Positions 6,536 through 14,593 of a stretch of DNA of 20,452 nucleotides are shown in pieces. The notes below the pieces were generated by a model, which saw nothing but the letters and a program-made list of their open reading frames with translations, ran no database searches and was not told the DNA's origin. The DNA lies in assembly GCA_003565815.1 (NCBI GenBank), contig PXAS01000253.1, positions 1 through 20,452 on the forward strand, read 5' to 3'. This DNA is from PVC group bacterium (lineage in GTDB: Bacteria > Verrucomicrobiota > Kiritimatiellia > SS1-B-03-39 > UBA6053). Each line of letters opens with the position of its first letter. The stretch's first letter is position 1. A program made the translations under genes and the position numbers.

Positions 6536-9178
6536 TCAGTTTTCGGTCAGCTTTTGAATCAGTTCCCGGGCCCGGTGCCTGACTTCGGGGTCGGGGCTGT
6601 CCAAGGAAGCCCTCAAGTGAGCCAGGGCGGGTTCCCCGATCTCCTCCAATATCCGGGAGGCATCTTCCCTGTCCGCGAAACGGAGCGCCCCCAGCCTGCG
6701 GATGTTCGTGGCGATGATGTCCTGAACATCGAAGGCGTTGTCGAAGTGATACCGAAGCTCCCTGCTTCTGGAAAAATCGTGTTTCCCGTAGAGTCTCAGG
6801 GAAAGCGTCTGCTCGCCTTTGGTCTCCACGGAACCGATCAACAAAGGCCCGAACGGAAGCAACCCGGACCATTCCCGATCGTTGATCCGGAACCGCATCC
6901 ACAGTTCCTCCGGCTCACGGTCCGTTCCCACGCCGGGGAGGATTTCCATGGAAAGGGCTTCCAAGGTGCCCAGATGCGGTTCGGTGATTTCGGCGTGAAG
7001 CGGTGGCGGGGTGTAGATGGAAAAAACGTGTCCATGCTTCTGATGGCGGATCAATACAGGCGATCCGGACTGCCAGAGAATTTCCCGAATGCCCCTGGCG
7101 GCGGCGAGGGGTGATTCCGAATGGTCGAGGGAGAGCCATCCCTGACCCGGGGAGGCGGCCAGGAGGGTGGCGCCGCCAACCCAGGTCCATTCGTTCCGAT
7201 GGAAAATCCACTCCACTTCCTCCGGCGCCAGGGGGCAGTTCGGAGGTAAATTTCGAATCTCGTCGATGCCGGGAGAGCGTCGGAAAGTACTTGTTGCCAT
7301 CTTGATCTGATCGGCAAATGGCGACTCCACGCCTTCCACCTCCACCCAGGGTCGCTCCGCACGGTCATCCACCTTGTCGGTCCAGTCCTCCTCTTTCATC
7401 TGGTAAACCCTGTTTCCGATCCGGGCCGTGACAAGTCCGTCGTGGAAAAACGGATGGCAGGAGAGTGCGTTCCCGCCGATTTCCCTGCCCCCATAAGGAG
7501 CGTGCCACTGGCGTCCATCGAAATACGAGACCCGTCTCCAACGGTTTCGAAACACGATGCGTCCGTCCTCGGAAAACACCGGGTAAAAGGAATCGCCGGG
7601 GAATCCGATGCGAAAGGAGGGATCGCGTCCCCGCATATCTTGGAAAGCGATTTCGGGCACGTGGTGAGGCAGTGCCCGATTTCCCCGGCGGCTATGGATT
7701 TGCCAGTTTTCGCCTGTTCGCACTGCGATGGTTCCCCCCTGATAAAACCCTCCGAACAGCCAAATGCCGCCATCCGAGTCCAGGGTGAGGTATTGGGTGA
7801 TGGCGCTGTTGTACCCATGTGGCGGAAGCGAAATGCGTTCCGGCTCACCGGAAGCCGGCAAGCGGGTGATGATCCCCCCTTCTTCATTGCTCAGCAAATA
7901 AAGGTCACCCGCCTCGCACCACACCGGCGCCGCCGCCAAGGAAAGCCGATCCCAACCCGAGGGCTTGGAGGCGGGCTCGAGCAGTCGGGGGATGTCCAGC
8001 ACGGCCAAGCCTTTCCCGGCACTCGCAATCCAAAGGCGATCCCCGTCCAAAGCCATTCGGGAAATGGTTTCAAAGGGGACCCCGGCTTCCCAACCGAGCG
8101 CGCGCCAAGTGCCATTCGGTGAGCGGTACGCCAGCCCCTCTCCCCGATTCGCGATCCACATCCCCCCGTGTTCGTCAACAAGAACCGGACGCTCCACCTG
8201 CAAAAAACTCCACATCCGGCTGTCGAGTTTCATCGGGATTTTCCGCCAGGCCCCATCTTTGATTTCCAAAATTTGGGTGAACCCACCGTGTTCAAAGGCA
8301 TGATGATCCCCTGCCGAATGTCCCCGGTGACAATAAAAAACAATCCGGGTGTCATCCGGGAGCAAACGGGTGAAAACGGGGCGGATAGGTCGCGAATAAA
8401 ACCCCGGCGGGGGGGACACGGTGTCGAGAACTTCACCCGAGTGGATATCAAATGTCCGCAGACCAGAGTTGTCGCCCAACAAAAGTTCATTCTCCGACAA
8501 AAATTCCGCGCAGGCAGGGGTGATACGGACGTTGCCGGATCCAATTTGAAGCCGCCGCATTTCTCCGTTCTCCCAAATCATCAGACCCTGCAGGGAGGAC
8601 CCATAACCAAAAAAACCACCTTGCTGAACCAGGGCGATTTTTCCCTCCGGCGATTCCGTGAATTCAAACCGGAAGGGCTCGTTGCCATAAACGCGACCAC
8701 TTTGGGTGTGGTCACGCGCATCCCAATGAGACGTTTTGCCGTCATGGATTCGGGTAATCAATCCCGTGGGATTCGCGATCCAAATCGCGCCGTCTCCGGC
8801 CAGATGGGCGGAATTCGCCCGTTCCATGGGGAAGGTCAAGTCGGCCCGGGGTTCGGTGAACGGGTGCAGATGAAGCTGAACCTCAGCTCGGGTCCTTTCG
8901 ATTCCGGCCGAGAGGAACTCTCCGCTTCGGTCCGCAAATATCCTGTCCAGTTGCAGATCCAATGCCGAGGTCTCTTGAAAATGGCGGTCAAACAGGCGCA
9001 CCCGGTCTGACGCGGCCACGGCGAGTTGACCGTCCTCCAACACCGCAAGATCACCGACCTGCAGGTCGGTTGACCAGAGCAAGGGCGATTCCCGCGCGGG
9101 GGCGATGGCAAAAGAGAAGGCAAAGAAACCGAGCAACAGAAGCGGCTGAGAGCGGAGGATCCTTGAAAAACAAGTCAT
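6536..9178 (-). CDS. Secreted beta-propeller protein with C-terminal HEAT-like repeat
   Basis: An 880-residue exported protein with an N-terminal signal sequence (hydrophobic 11-27, cleavage near APA at about 28). It contains repeated WIA-type propeller blades like those of the Reg_prop/ligand-binding propeller family: AIWIANPTGLITRIHDG (131-147), GMWIANRGEGLAYRSPNG (339-356), RLWIASAGKGLAVLDI (381-396) and a later GGIWLFGGFYQGGTIAV. The last 54 residues (EEIGEPALAHLRASL...SPDPEVRHRARELIQKLTEN) look like one or two HEAT repeats. No catalytic motif is seen, so a binding or scaffold role in the periplasm is likely. It is the last gene of the operon, 19 nt after the BatA-like gene, without a clear ribosome site, which suggests translational coupling. 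The frame stays open 372 nt upstream into the BatA-like gene, but that part is low-complexity Pro/Ser and precedes a proper signal peptide, so I reject it. Confidence 0.85.
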   Translation of the reverse strand: MTCFSRILRSQPLLLLGFFAFSFAIAPARESPLLWSTDLQVGDLAVLEDGQLAVAASDRVRLFDRHFQETSALDLQLDRIFADRSGEFLSAGIERTRAEVQLHLHPFTEPRADLTFPMERANSAHLAGDGAIWIANPTGLITRIHDGKTSHWDARDHTQSGRVYGNEPFRFEFTESPEGKIALVQQGGFFGYGSSLQGLMIWENGEMRRLQIGSGNVRITPACAEFLSENELLLGDNSGLRTFDIHSGEVLDTVSPPPGFYSRPIRPVFTRLLPDDTRIVFYCHRGHSAGDHHAFEHGGFTQILEIKDGAWRKIPMKLDSRMWSFLQVERPVLVDEHGGMWIANRGEGLAYRSPNGTWRALGWEAGVPFETISRMALDGDRLWIASAGKGLAVLDIPRLLEPASKPSGWDRLSLAAAPVWCEAGDLYLLSNEEGGIITRLPASGEPERISLPPHGYNSAITQYLTLDSDGGIWLFGGFYQGGTIAVRTGENWQIHSRRGNRALPHHVPEIAFQDMRGRDPSFRIGFPGDSFYPVFSEDGRIVFRNRWRRVSYFDGRQWHAPYGGREIGGNALSCHPFFHDGLVTARIGNRVYQMKEEDWTDKVDDRAERPWVEVEGVESPFADQIKMATSTFRRSPGIDEIRNLPPNCPLAPEEVEWIFHRNEWTWVGGATLLAASPGQGWLSLDHSESPLAAARGIREILWQSGSPVLIRHQKHGHVFSIYTPPPLHAEITEPHLGTLEALSMEILPGVGTDREPEELWMRFRINDREWSGLLPFGPLLIGSVETKGEQTLSLRLYGKHDFSRSRELRYHFDNAFDVQDIIATNIRRLGALRFADREDASRILEEIGEPALAHLRASLDSPDPEVRHRARELIQKLTEN

Positions 9179-9197
9179 AAGGCGATGTTGGTTGGAG

Positions 9198-10940
9198 TTA
9201 TTTCCACAGCCATCCGCCGAGGAGGGCGAGGAGGAGGAGGGCGAACCAGAGGGGGGTGAGCATTTCCGCGTGGCTGTTTCGTTCCTGTTGTTCGAGACGG
9301 ACGCGCTCGGGCAGGGCTTGGCTGTCCGCCTGGCTGAGATCGGTGGCGGCGGTGTCGGTGAACTGTATGGCGGCGTCGAGCAGGGGGGTGTCCCCGCGGG
9401 TAATTTCGAGGAATCCGGGGGTTTCGGGCGCGTACAAGGGGGCGCCGGGGGGATGGGTGAATTCGCGGGGTTCTCCTTGCAGGGGGGTGTGCCGGATCCG
9501 GAGTTCGCCGGCGCCGGCGGGAACGGCGAGGTGAAGGCGTTCCCGGGCATCGAATGCGCGGGCTTCGTATTGCACTTGGGCTTCCCGCAGGCGTTCGAGA
9601 AAACGGTGCAGGGTGAGCAACACGGCGGGCAAGCGCTCGGCGTTGCCGCGTTCGGGTCGGAATAGCAAGATCAATTGCCGTCGTCCGGCGCCTTCCCGGA
9701 GAACCACGAGGGGGGTGTCTCCGCTCCAAACCAAGACCCGGTCGCCGGGGCGCGTGGTAAATCCGGGATGCGTGAACCCGAGAAACGGTCCCCAGGACAA
9801 GTCGCGGACGAGGGGATGGTCTTCGGCAATGACGGTGCCTGGCGTACCGCGTTCCTCACCGGCGTAAAAGAAAATTCCGTTGTCCTCGGCATGCGGGTCG
9901 TCGCCGGAAAAGGCCCGCCACACCAAGCCGGCGGGGGCGTCGGCTGCCGCCGGGCGCACGTGGGGGGCGACAGCCATCACGCGTTCGGGCCATTCCCGCT
10001 GGGCTTCGGAAAGTTCGTTCAATGAATAGGTGAGGATTTTGGGCTGGGGCACCACAAAGGGCATGACATCGTCGATCTCCAAGCGGTCGGAATCGAGCCG
10101 CAACACCCCGCGGCGGCTCCCGCCGGGCAGTTCGCCCCGCAGGGTGACCACTTTTCCGGGTGGCAGGGTGACGGGTGAGGGCGCCCGGGGCGGTTGCTCG
10201 TCAATTTGCACTTGAAGGTGGCGGGTGACCTCCCCTTCCCCGCGATGCAACAGGGACGCCACCCAATCATGGCCCCCTTCGGGGTTGCGTTCAACCCGCA
10301 GTCCGGTGAATCCGGCGTTGTCCGCGGGCGCGCCGATGCCCAGCACTTCCGCCCCGGCGGGCGGGGCTTCTGGCGGATGGGCGGTGACCCACAACACCAG
10401 TCCTTCGGGCCCGGCCAGTTCGCGGGCGCGGGCCAGGGCGGGGGCGGGGTCGTGCAGTCCCAGGAGGGGACGGTGTGCGTCAAGAGCCGCGAGGGCGGCG
10501 GACAAGTCTTCGCCGCTGTAGAGGTGGGGGGCGCCGGGATCGCTGGTCATGATCCGCCATTCGCTGCGGGCGGCGGCTCCGGAAAGCCGACGCATCTCGC
10601 TTCGTGTTTGCGTGAGGGTTTCTTCGCGAAAGGCGGCCATGTTCGCGGTGTCGTCGAGAACGATGACGATGGACTGCACCGACTCCGGACGCGTCCAGCG
10701 GGGTTGGGACAGGAGGAGGGTCAACAACAATACCGCCAGCAAATGACACCAGAGTTGCGCGGAATTGCGCAGGCGGGTGAGCACGGCGCCGCGGCGGCTT
10801 TCTTCGGGCAGCATGTCCAAGAGAAAGAGGGTGCTGATTTCCCGGGGTCTGGCCTTCACCTGCAAAAAGTGGATCAGCAGGACGGCGGGCAAGCCCAGCA
10901 GGGCCCAGAGGGCGGCGGGATTGGCGAAACTCAGGCCCAT
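9198..10940 (-). CDS. BatA-like membrane protein with degenerate VWA-type domain
   Basis: A 580-residue membrane protein. The N-terminus has the BatA signature: a first helix after LSFANPAALWALL (about 8-26), the HFLQVKARPREISTLFLL segment, and a second helix (about 62-79). A VWA-like fold follows, opening with VQSIVIVLDDTANMAAF (88-104). The metal-site pattern DxSxS is not kept there: it reads D-D-T-A-N. The long middle (about 250-550) is probably extracytoplasmic and beta-rich. A final helix (about 562-579) anchors the C-terminus. The ATG at 10940 overlaps the end of the DUF58 gene by 10 nt and has GGGGTGG in front. An in-frame extension to 11051 lies wholly inside the DUF58 gene and is rejected. 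In Bat systems such proteins work with DUF58 and MoxR partners; the specific role here is unknown. Confidence 0.88.
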   Translation of the reverse strand: MGLSFANPAALWALLGLPAVLLIHFLQVKARPREISTLFLLDMLPEESRRGAVLTRLRNSAQLWCHLLAVLLLTLLLSQPRWTRPESVQSIVIVLDDTANMAAFREETLTQTRSEMRRLSGAAARSEWRIMTSDPGAPHLYSGEDLSAALAALDAHRPLLGLHDPAPALARARELAGPEGLVLWVTAHPPEAPPAGAEVLGIGAPADNAGFTGLRVERNPEGGHDWVASLLHRGEGEVTRHLQVQIDEQPPRAPSPVTLPPGKVVTLRGELPGGSRRGVLRLDSDRLEIDDVMPFVVPQPKILTYSLNELSEAQREWPERVMAVAPHVRPAAADAPAGLVWRAFSGDDPHAEDNGIFFYAGEERGTPGTVIAEDHPLVRDLSWGPFLGFTHPGFTTRPGDRVLVWSGDTPLVVLREGAGRRQLILLFRPERGNAERLPAVLLTLHRFLERLREAQVQYEARAFDARERLHLAVPAGAGELRIRHTPLQGEPREFTHPPGAPLYAPETPGFLEITRGDTPLLDAAIQFTDTAATDLSQADSQALPERVRLEQQERNSHAEMLTPLWFALLLLALLGGWLWK

Positions 10941-11830
10941 GCTTCCACCACCCCTTTTTGAAACGCGTCCAGGCCGAGGCTGTCCACCAGCGAGGGCTCG
11001 CAGGGGACCCTGGCGAAGCGGGCGTTGTAGCGGCGGCAGGCTTCCCGCCATTGATCGAAATGGCGATCATAGGCCTGGCGATAATTGGCGAGCAGCGCGG
11101 GGTCCACCCGCTGCCGACGGGAAACGCCGGTTTCGCAGTCGATGAGTTCCAGGTTGCCCCGCCAGTCCGGCTCCGCCTCTTGTTGGAGGAAAGGCGCCAA
11201 CAGCGCCACCCTGCCCTTGCCGGTGCTCAAGTGGCGGACGAGATCCGCCGGGGCCTGGTCGTAGAGAAGATCGGAGATAAGGATGCGCAGGGCTCCGGAT
11301 TGGAGGGGCAGCGCCTCCAGGCGGGGCGGGCCCTCGACCGGGGCAAATTCGGGCACGGGCCAGGCGTTCCCGGCGAGCAGGGCAGGGTCGAACATGTGAA
11401 CCTTGCCGCCGGAAATGCCGGACATGCGGGGCCGGGCGCCGAGGGCGGCGGCGCTTTCCAGGCAGAAGGCGGCGAGACCGAAGAGGCGGTCGCGTTTGAC
11501 GGGTTCCCAGGTCATGGAGCGGGACAGATCGAGAATCAGATCGATGGCGGGGCTCACTTCTTCTCGGTAGAGTTTCATGATGTAGCTGCCGCTGCGCGCG
11601 TAGGCGGCCCAGTCGATATAACGGGGATCATCTCCGGGCAAATAGGGGCGATGGTCCTGGAAATCAATGGAACTGCCGGTGCCGGCGCCGGACCAATTGC
11701 CGATGGCGCCGCGCCAGTTGCGCTGTTGCAGGCAAAGGCGCAGGTGTCCGGCGGCGGCGCGGGCGTCCCGCCGCAGCTCCCGGAAGCGTTCCGGCTCCGG
11801 CCAATCAAGCTGGGGGGGTGTTTTCGGCAT
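10931..11830 (-). CDS. DUF58 domain protein (short, soluble form)
   Basis: A 299-residue protein of the DUF58 family, which travels with MoxR ATPases and VWA proteins. The family hallmark is at residues 53-91: GSSIDFQDHRPYLPGDDPR, then IDWAAYARSG and MKLYREE. Just after it, the VWA-type strand carries an intact metal site, DLSRSM, with D101, S103 and S105. There are no membrane segments. Longer DUF58 proteins usually have two N-terminal helices, so this is the compact cytosolic type. The ATG overlaps the upstream permease gene by 26 nt and the 3' end overlaps the BatA-like gene by 10 nt, so translation is tightly coupled. By analogy with MoxR-VWA pairs it may present client proteins to the MoxR ATPase of this operon. 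That is inference from family and context. Confidence 0.92.
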   Translation of the reverse strand: MPKTPPQLDWPEPERFRELRRDARAAAGHLRLCLQQRNWRGAIGNWSGAGTGSSIDFQDHRPYLPGDDPRYIDWAAYARSGSYIMKLYREEVSPAIDLILDLSRSMTWEPVKRDRLFGLAAFCLESAAALGARPRMSGISGGKVHMFDPALLAGNAWPVPEFAPVEGPPRLEALPLQSGALRILISDLLYDQAPADLVRHLSTGKGRVALLAPFLQQEAEPDWRGNLELIDCETGVSRRQRVDPALLANYRQAYDRHFDQWREACRRYNARFARVPCEPSLVDSLGLDAFQKGVVEAWA

Positions 11831-13202
11831 CGCGGGGGTCGGGCAGGGAAATGGCAGGGGCGAAGGACGGGAAGTGGCGGACGGGCCGGTACAAAATCGT
11901 GGCGATCAATAGCATGGAAAAAGTCAGGTTCGGCAACAACTGGCTGTAATTCCCGCCATTGTCGATGATGTCGATGAAGGCCCACATGGGGAAAGCGGCG
12001 ATCAGTATGTCCCCGGCAATCCAAATGGTCTCCTGCAAAAACATGCCCATGAGGCCCAGGATCAGACAGATCAATTGCACCACCAAATAAAAGAGGATTC
12101 GTTTTTCCGAAGGAACGTTGCGCCATTGCATGAGGGGGATTGGGTACAGCAGGACATTCAACCACACGGGCGCGAAAACCAAGGGTTCGTGGGAATAGGC
12201 GTGATGGGGCATTCGGGGGATCATGAGCAGGCTCATGCAAAAAAGGGCGAAAAAGATTGTGAAAACGAAAGTGGCGGCGGGAATAAATCCGGGGGTGCGG
12301 AAAATCCAGCCCAGGGTCTGCAATTTGCCGGGGCGCGCACGAAGGCCGGCCAAGGGTTGGGCGGGTTCGCACAGCGTGGCCACGCACATCGGGGTCAGGA
12401 GGACCAGCATGAGGATGAAAAAATCTTCATCGGGAAACCGCCAAAGGAATCCCAATACGGCCAGCAACAAGACCAGCGAGATCAGACGTTTGCGCGGGGT
12501 GTGGTTTTCCACGGCGGGCGCGATGCGGGCCACGGCTTCCCACAAGAAGAAACGCGAATAAATGATGGTGAACAAAGCGAACAGGGCGGTATCGCGCGTG
12601 GTGAGGGACAAAGAGCTGTAAGAAAGCTCCTCCAAAATGAAAACGCCCAGCACCAGGGTCGCCAAAAACAAGCAGACCATCAGGGTGTAGCGGGTGGCCT
12701 TGCCGGGGAAACTGGAGATCCAGAGTCCGCATGCGGTGAGGAAAATGCCCAGGCCGATCATGGTAAATGTCACCTGGAGGTTTCCGCTCACGGAGAGTTG
12801 ACCGAAAAAATACCGCAGCACCAGAAAGGGCAGCACGGCGGTGAACAAGAGGAAGGCCTGCAACAGATGGGAGGCGTTTTTTCCGAAGACGATGTTCCGG
12901 GACTGCAATCGGGTGAGCTGAACGAGTTCCATGGTTTGTTGTTCCCGCTCGTTGGAAAGGGAAAAACAGGCTTGCGCCGGGATGATCACCAACAGACACA
13001 ACCCGAGAATGGCCCAGAAAAACACATCCGCGCCTACCAAACCGCCGGAACCGCCCTGCGGTTGGGAGAGAAGCAAAAAATAGAGCAACATGCAACAAAC
13101 CATGAGCAGTTGCAGGAGCATGAGGGAGGCGACAAACCCGCGCGACTTGAGGCCCTGCCGCACTTCCTTGACCACCATGGGATTGATGCGCTCGCCTGTC
13201 AT
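11805..13202 (-). CDS. ABC exporter permease, copy B (ABC-2/NosY-like, polytopic)
   Basis: A 465-residue membrane protein with about 12 hydrophobic helices by eye. The N-terminus NPMVVKEVRQGLKSRGF is cytosolic and amphipathic, followed by helix 1 (about 24-46). Residues 84-108 hold the coupling-loop pattern of ABC-2 exporters: NEREQQTMELVQLTRL and IVFGK. It is clearly a paralogue of the neighbouring permease, whose N-terminus reads NPIVVKELRQGLKSKSF. The start overlaps the stop of copy A by 4 nt (ATGA), and the 3' end overlaps the DUF58 gene by 26 nt. With copy A and the ABC ATPase it should form a heteromeric exporter in the inner membrane. Substrate unknown. Classical ABC-2 permeases have six helices, so the extra C-terminal helices are unusual. 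Confidence 0.9.
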   Translation of the reverse strand: MTGERINPMVVKEVRQGLKSRGFVASLMLLQLLMVCCMLLYFLLLSQPQGGSGGLVGADVFFWAILGLCLLVIIPAQACFSLSNEREQQTMELVQLTRLQSRNIVFGKNASHLLQAFLLFTAVLPFLVLRYFFGQLSVSGNLQVTFTMIGLGIFLTACGLWISSFPGKATRYTLMVCLFLATLVLGVFILEELSYSSLSLTTRDTALFALFTIIYSRFFLWEAVARIAPAVENHTPRKRLISLVLLLAVLGFLWRFPDEDFFILMLVLLTPMCVATLCEPAQPLAGLRARPGKLQTLGWIFRTPGFIPAATFVFTIFFALFCMSLLMIPRMPHHAYSHEPLVFAPVWLNVLLYPIPLMQWRNVPSEKRILFYLVVQLICLILGLMGMFLQETIWIAGDILIAAFPMWAFIDIIDNGGNYSQLLPNLTFSMLLIATILYRPVRHFPSFAPAISLPDPRDAENTPPA

Positions 13203-14593
13203 GTCCGGGCGGGAGTCACGGCATCGTGCCCACGGGCGTTTCGGCTGAGACGCACCATGCCGGCCAATGCTTTCCGCATGGCGAAACCGGTGGCGAGCGA
13301 CACCAGGGCGAAGGTCACGAACACGCCGACCCCGGTGCGGGGATCGTTGCGGTAGGCGGGTTCAAACAACTGGAAAAAATTGGCGTGGGGAAAATAACGG
13401 ATCAGAGCGCGCACATCTTGAAACTGGTTCACGGAGTGGATGGCGATCAGAAAACCGGCCAGGGCCACGCATCCGGTTTGCATGGCGATGTAGGCGGGCT
13501 TCCACTTGCCCGTGCCGGGATTGATGTTGAGCACCACGGCCACGGGCAGGATCATCAGGGTAATGAAATTGACCACGATGAGCGAAAGGCCGGATACGCC
13601 GGGATACGCGGTGCGCAAGCCGAGGTAAAACCATGCGGCGACGAAGAGTAGAAAAAAGATTCCCGAAACCCATCCCGGGAAAAACAGCCACCGGACCCCC
13701 GGCGGGGGCAGGCGTTTGTTGTAAATGCTGGGGATGAGCATTACCGGCTCGCACAGGTTGTCCACCAGCAGGGGCAAGATGCAAACAAAGGCCAGGACGG
13801 GGAGCCATTCCACGCCCTGCACGTGCCCGTAGATCAACATCGACCCCACGAGCACCAGGCCGATCAGCCGCTTGGGGAACGCATGGTTTTCGGCGGGGGG
13901 CGCGATCACGGAGGCGCCGTATTCCACGAAATACAACATCAACAGGAGCATCACCCAAATGCCCATGAGATAATCCGGAAGCGCGGGCAGTATCCCCCCG
14001 AAGCCGCCGGCCATTCCGCCCAGGGTCGCGAACATCAAAAATTGGGGGACATTCAGCAGGCTGATGACCATGAAAAAAACGATCAACCTCCGCAACAATT
14101 TCGACTGCCATCCGGAGATCCCCACGCCCACGGCGGTGAAGAGCATGGAAAACAGGAGCAGAAACAGGATGGCCCGGAGATCCCCGGTGAGATCGATGGT
14201 TCCCAGAAAATAGCGCAGGACCAGATACGGCAGCACCGCGGTGAGCAGGAGGCACGTCTGAATGATCAGCGCCAGCCATTTGCCCAGGGAGATTTTCCAA
14301 CTGCTCAGGTGGGTGAGAAAGACCAACTCCAGGGTATTGTCCTTGACCTCCTGATAGATGGCGGAAAAGGCGCGCAGTGGCATGAGCATGATGGTGATCA
14401 AGCCGATCATGGCCCAGAAAAAGGCGTTGGAAAAGCCGAAATCCTCTCCCCCCGCGGTGGCGGCGCTGAGATAAATGATCATGCTCAGCAACATCAGGCC
14501 CTGCAAACCGAGAAAGGCGGCCAGAAAGCTTTTGGACTTCAGGCCTTGGCGCAGTTCTTTGACGACAATGGGATTGAAGTGGTCGCCGGTCAT
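13199..14593 (-). CDS. ABC exporter permease, copy A (ABC-2/NosY-like, polytopic)
   Basis: A 464-residue membrane protein, paralogous to copy B. It opens with MTGDHFNPIVVKELRQGLKS, then helix 1 (about 22-45). The region 80-105 carries the coupling-loop pattern YQEVKDNTLELVFLTHL and ISLGK, matching the ABC-2 exporter consensus ExxxxTLELxxxT. About 12 helices can be seen along the chain, with the last before RKALAGMVRLSRN. GGGAGG lies 6 nt before the ATG. It overlaps the ABC ATPase gene by 4 nt (ATGA) and copy B by 4 nt. The two copies most likely pair as the membrane half of one exporter driven by the adjacent ATPase. They may have arisen by tandem duplication followed by strong divergence outside the N-terminal 110 residues. 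Confidence 0.9.
   Translation of the reverse strand: MTGDHFNPIVVKELRQGLKSKSFLAAFLGLQGLMLLSMIIYLSAATAGGEDFGFSNAFFWAMIGLITIMLMPLRAFSAIYQEVKDNTLELVFLTHLSSWKISLGKWLALIIQTCLLLTAVLPYLVLRYFLGTIDLTGDLRAILFLLLFSMLFTAVGVGISGWQSKLLRRLIVFFMVISLLNVPQFLMFATLGGMAGGFGGILPALPDYLMGIWVMLLLMLYFVEYGASVIAPPAENHAFPKRLIGLVLVGSMLIYGHVQGVEWLPVLAFVCILPLLVDNLCEPVMLIPSIYNKRLPPPGVRWLFFPGWVSGIFFLLFVAAWFYLGLRTAYPGVSGLSLIVVNFITLMILPVAVVLNINPGTGKWKPAYIAMQTGCVALAGFLIAIHSVNQFQDVRALIRYFPHANFFQLFEPAYRNDPRTGVGVFVTFALVSLATGFAMRKALAGMVRLSRNARGHDAVTPART

Noticed and set aside
9179..9550. N-terminal extension of the propeller protein frame by 124 codons into the BatA-like gene
   Set aside because: The added part is Pro/Ser-rich low complexity read antiphase to a clear gene, and a normal signal peptide begins at the ATG at 9178.
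10941..11051. N-terminal extension of the BatA-like gene
   Set aside because: It lies wholly inside the DUF58 gene and precedes the standard BatA N-terminus; the ATG at 10940 is preferred.
12075..13355. 426-codon open frame on the plus strand
   Set aside because: Antisense to the two permease genes; the Gln/His/Glu-rich product is the expected mirror of hydrophobic membrane codons.
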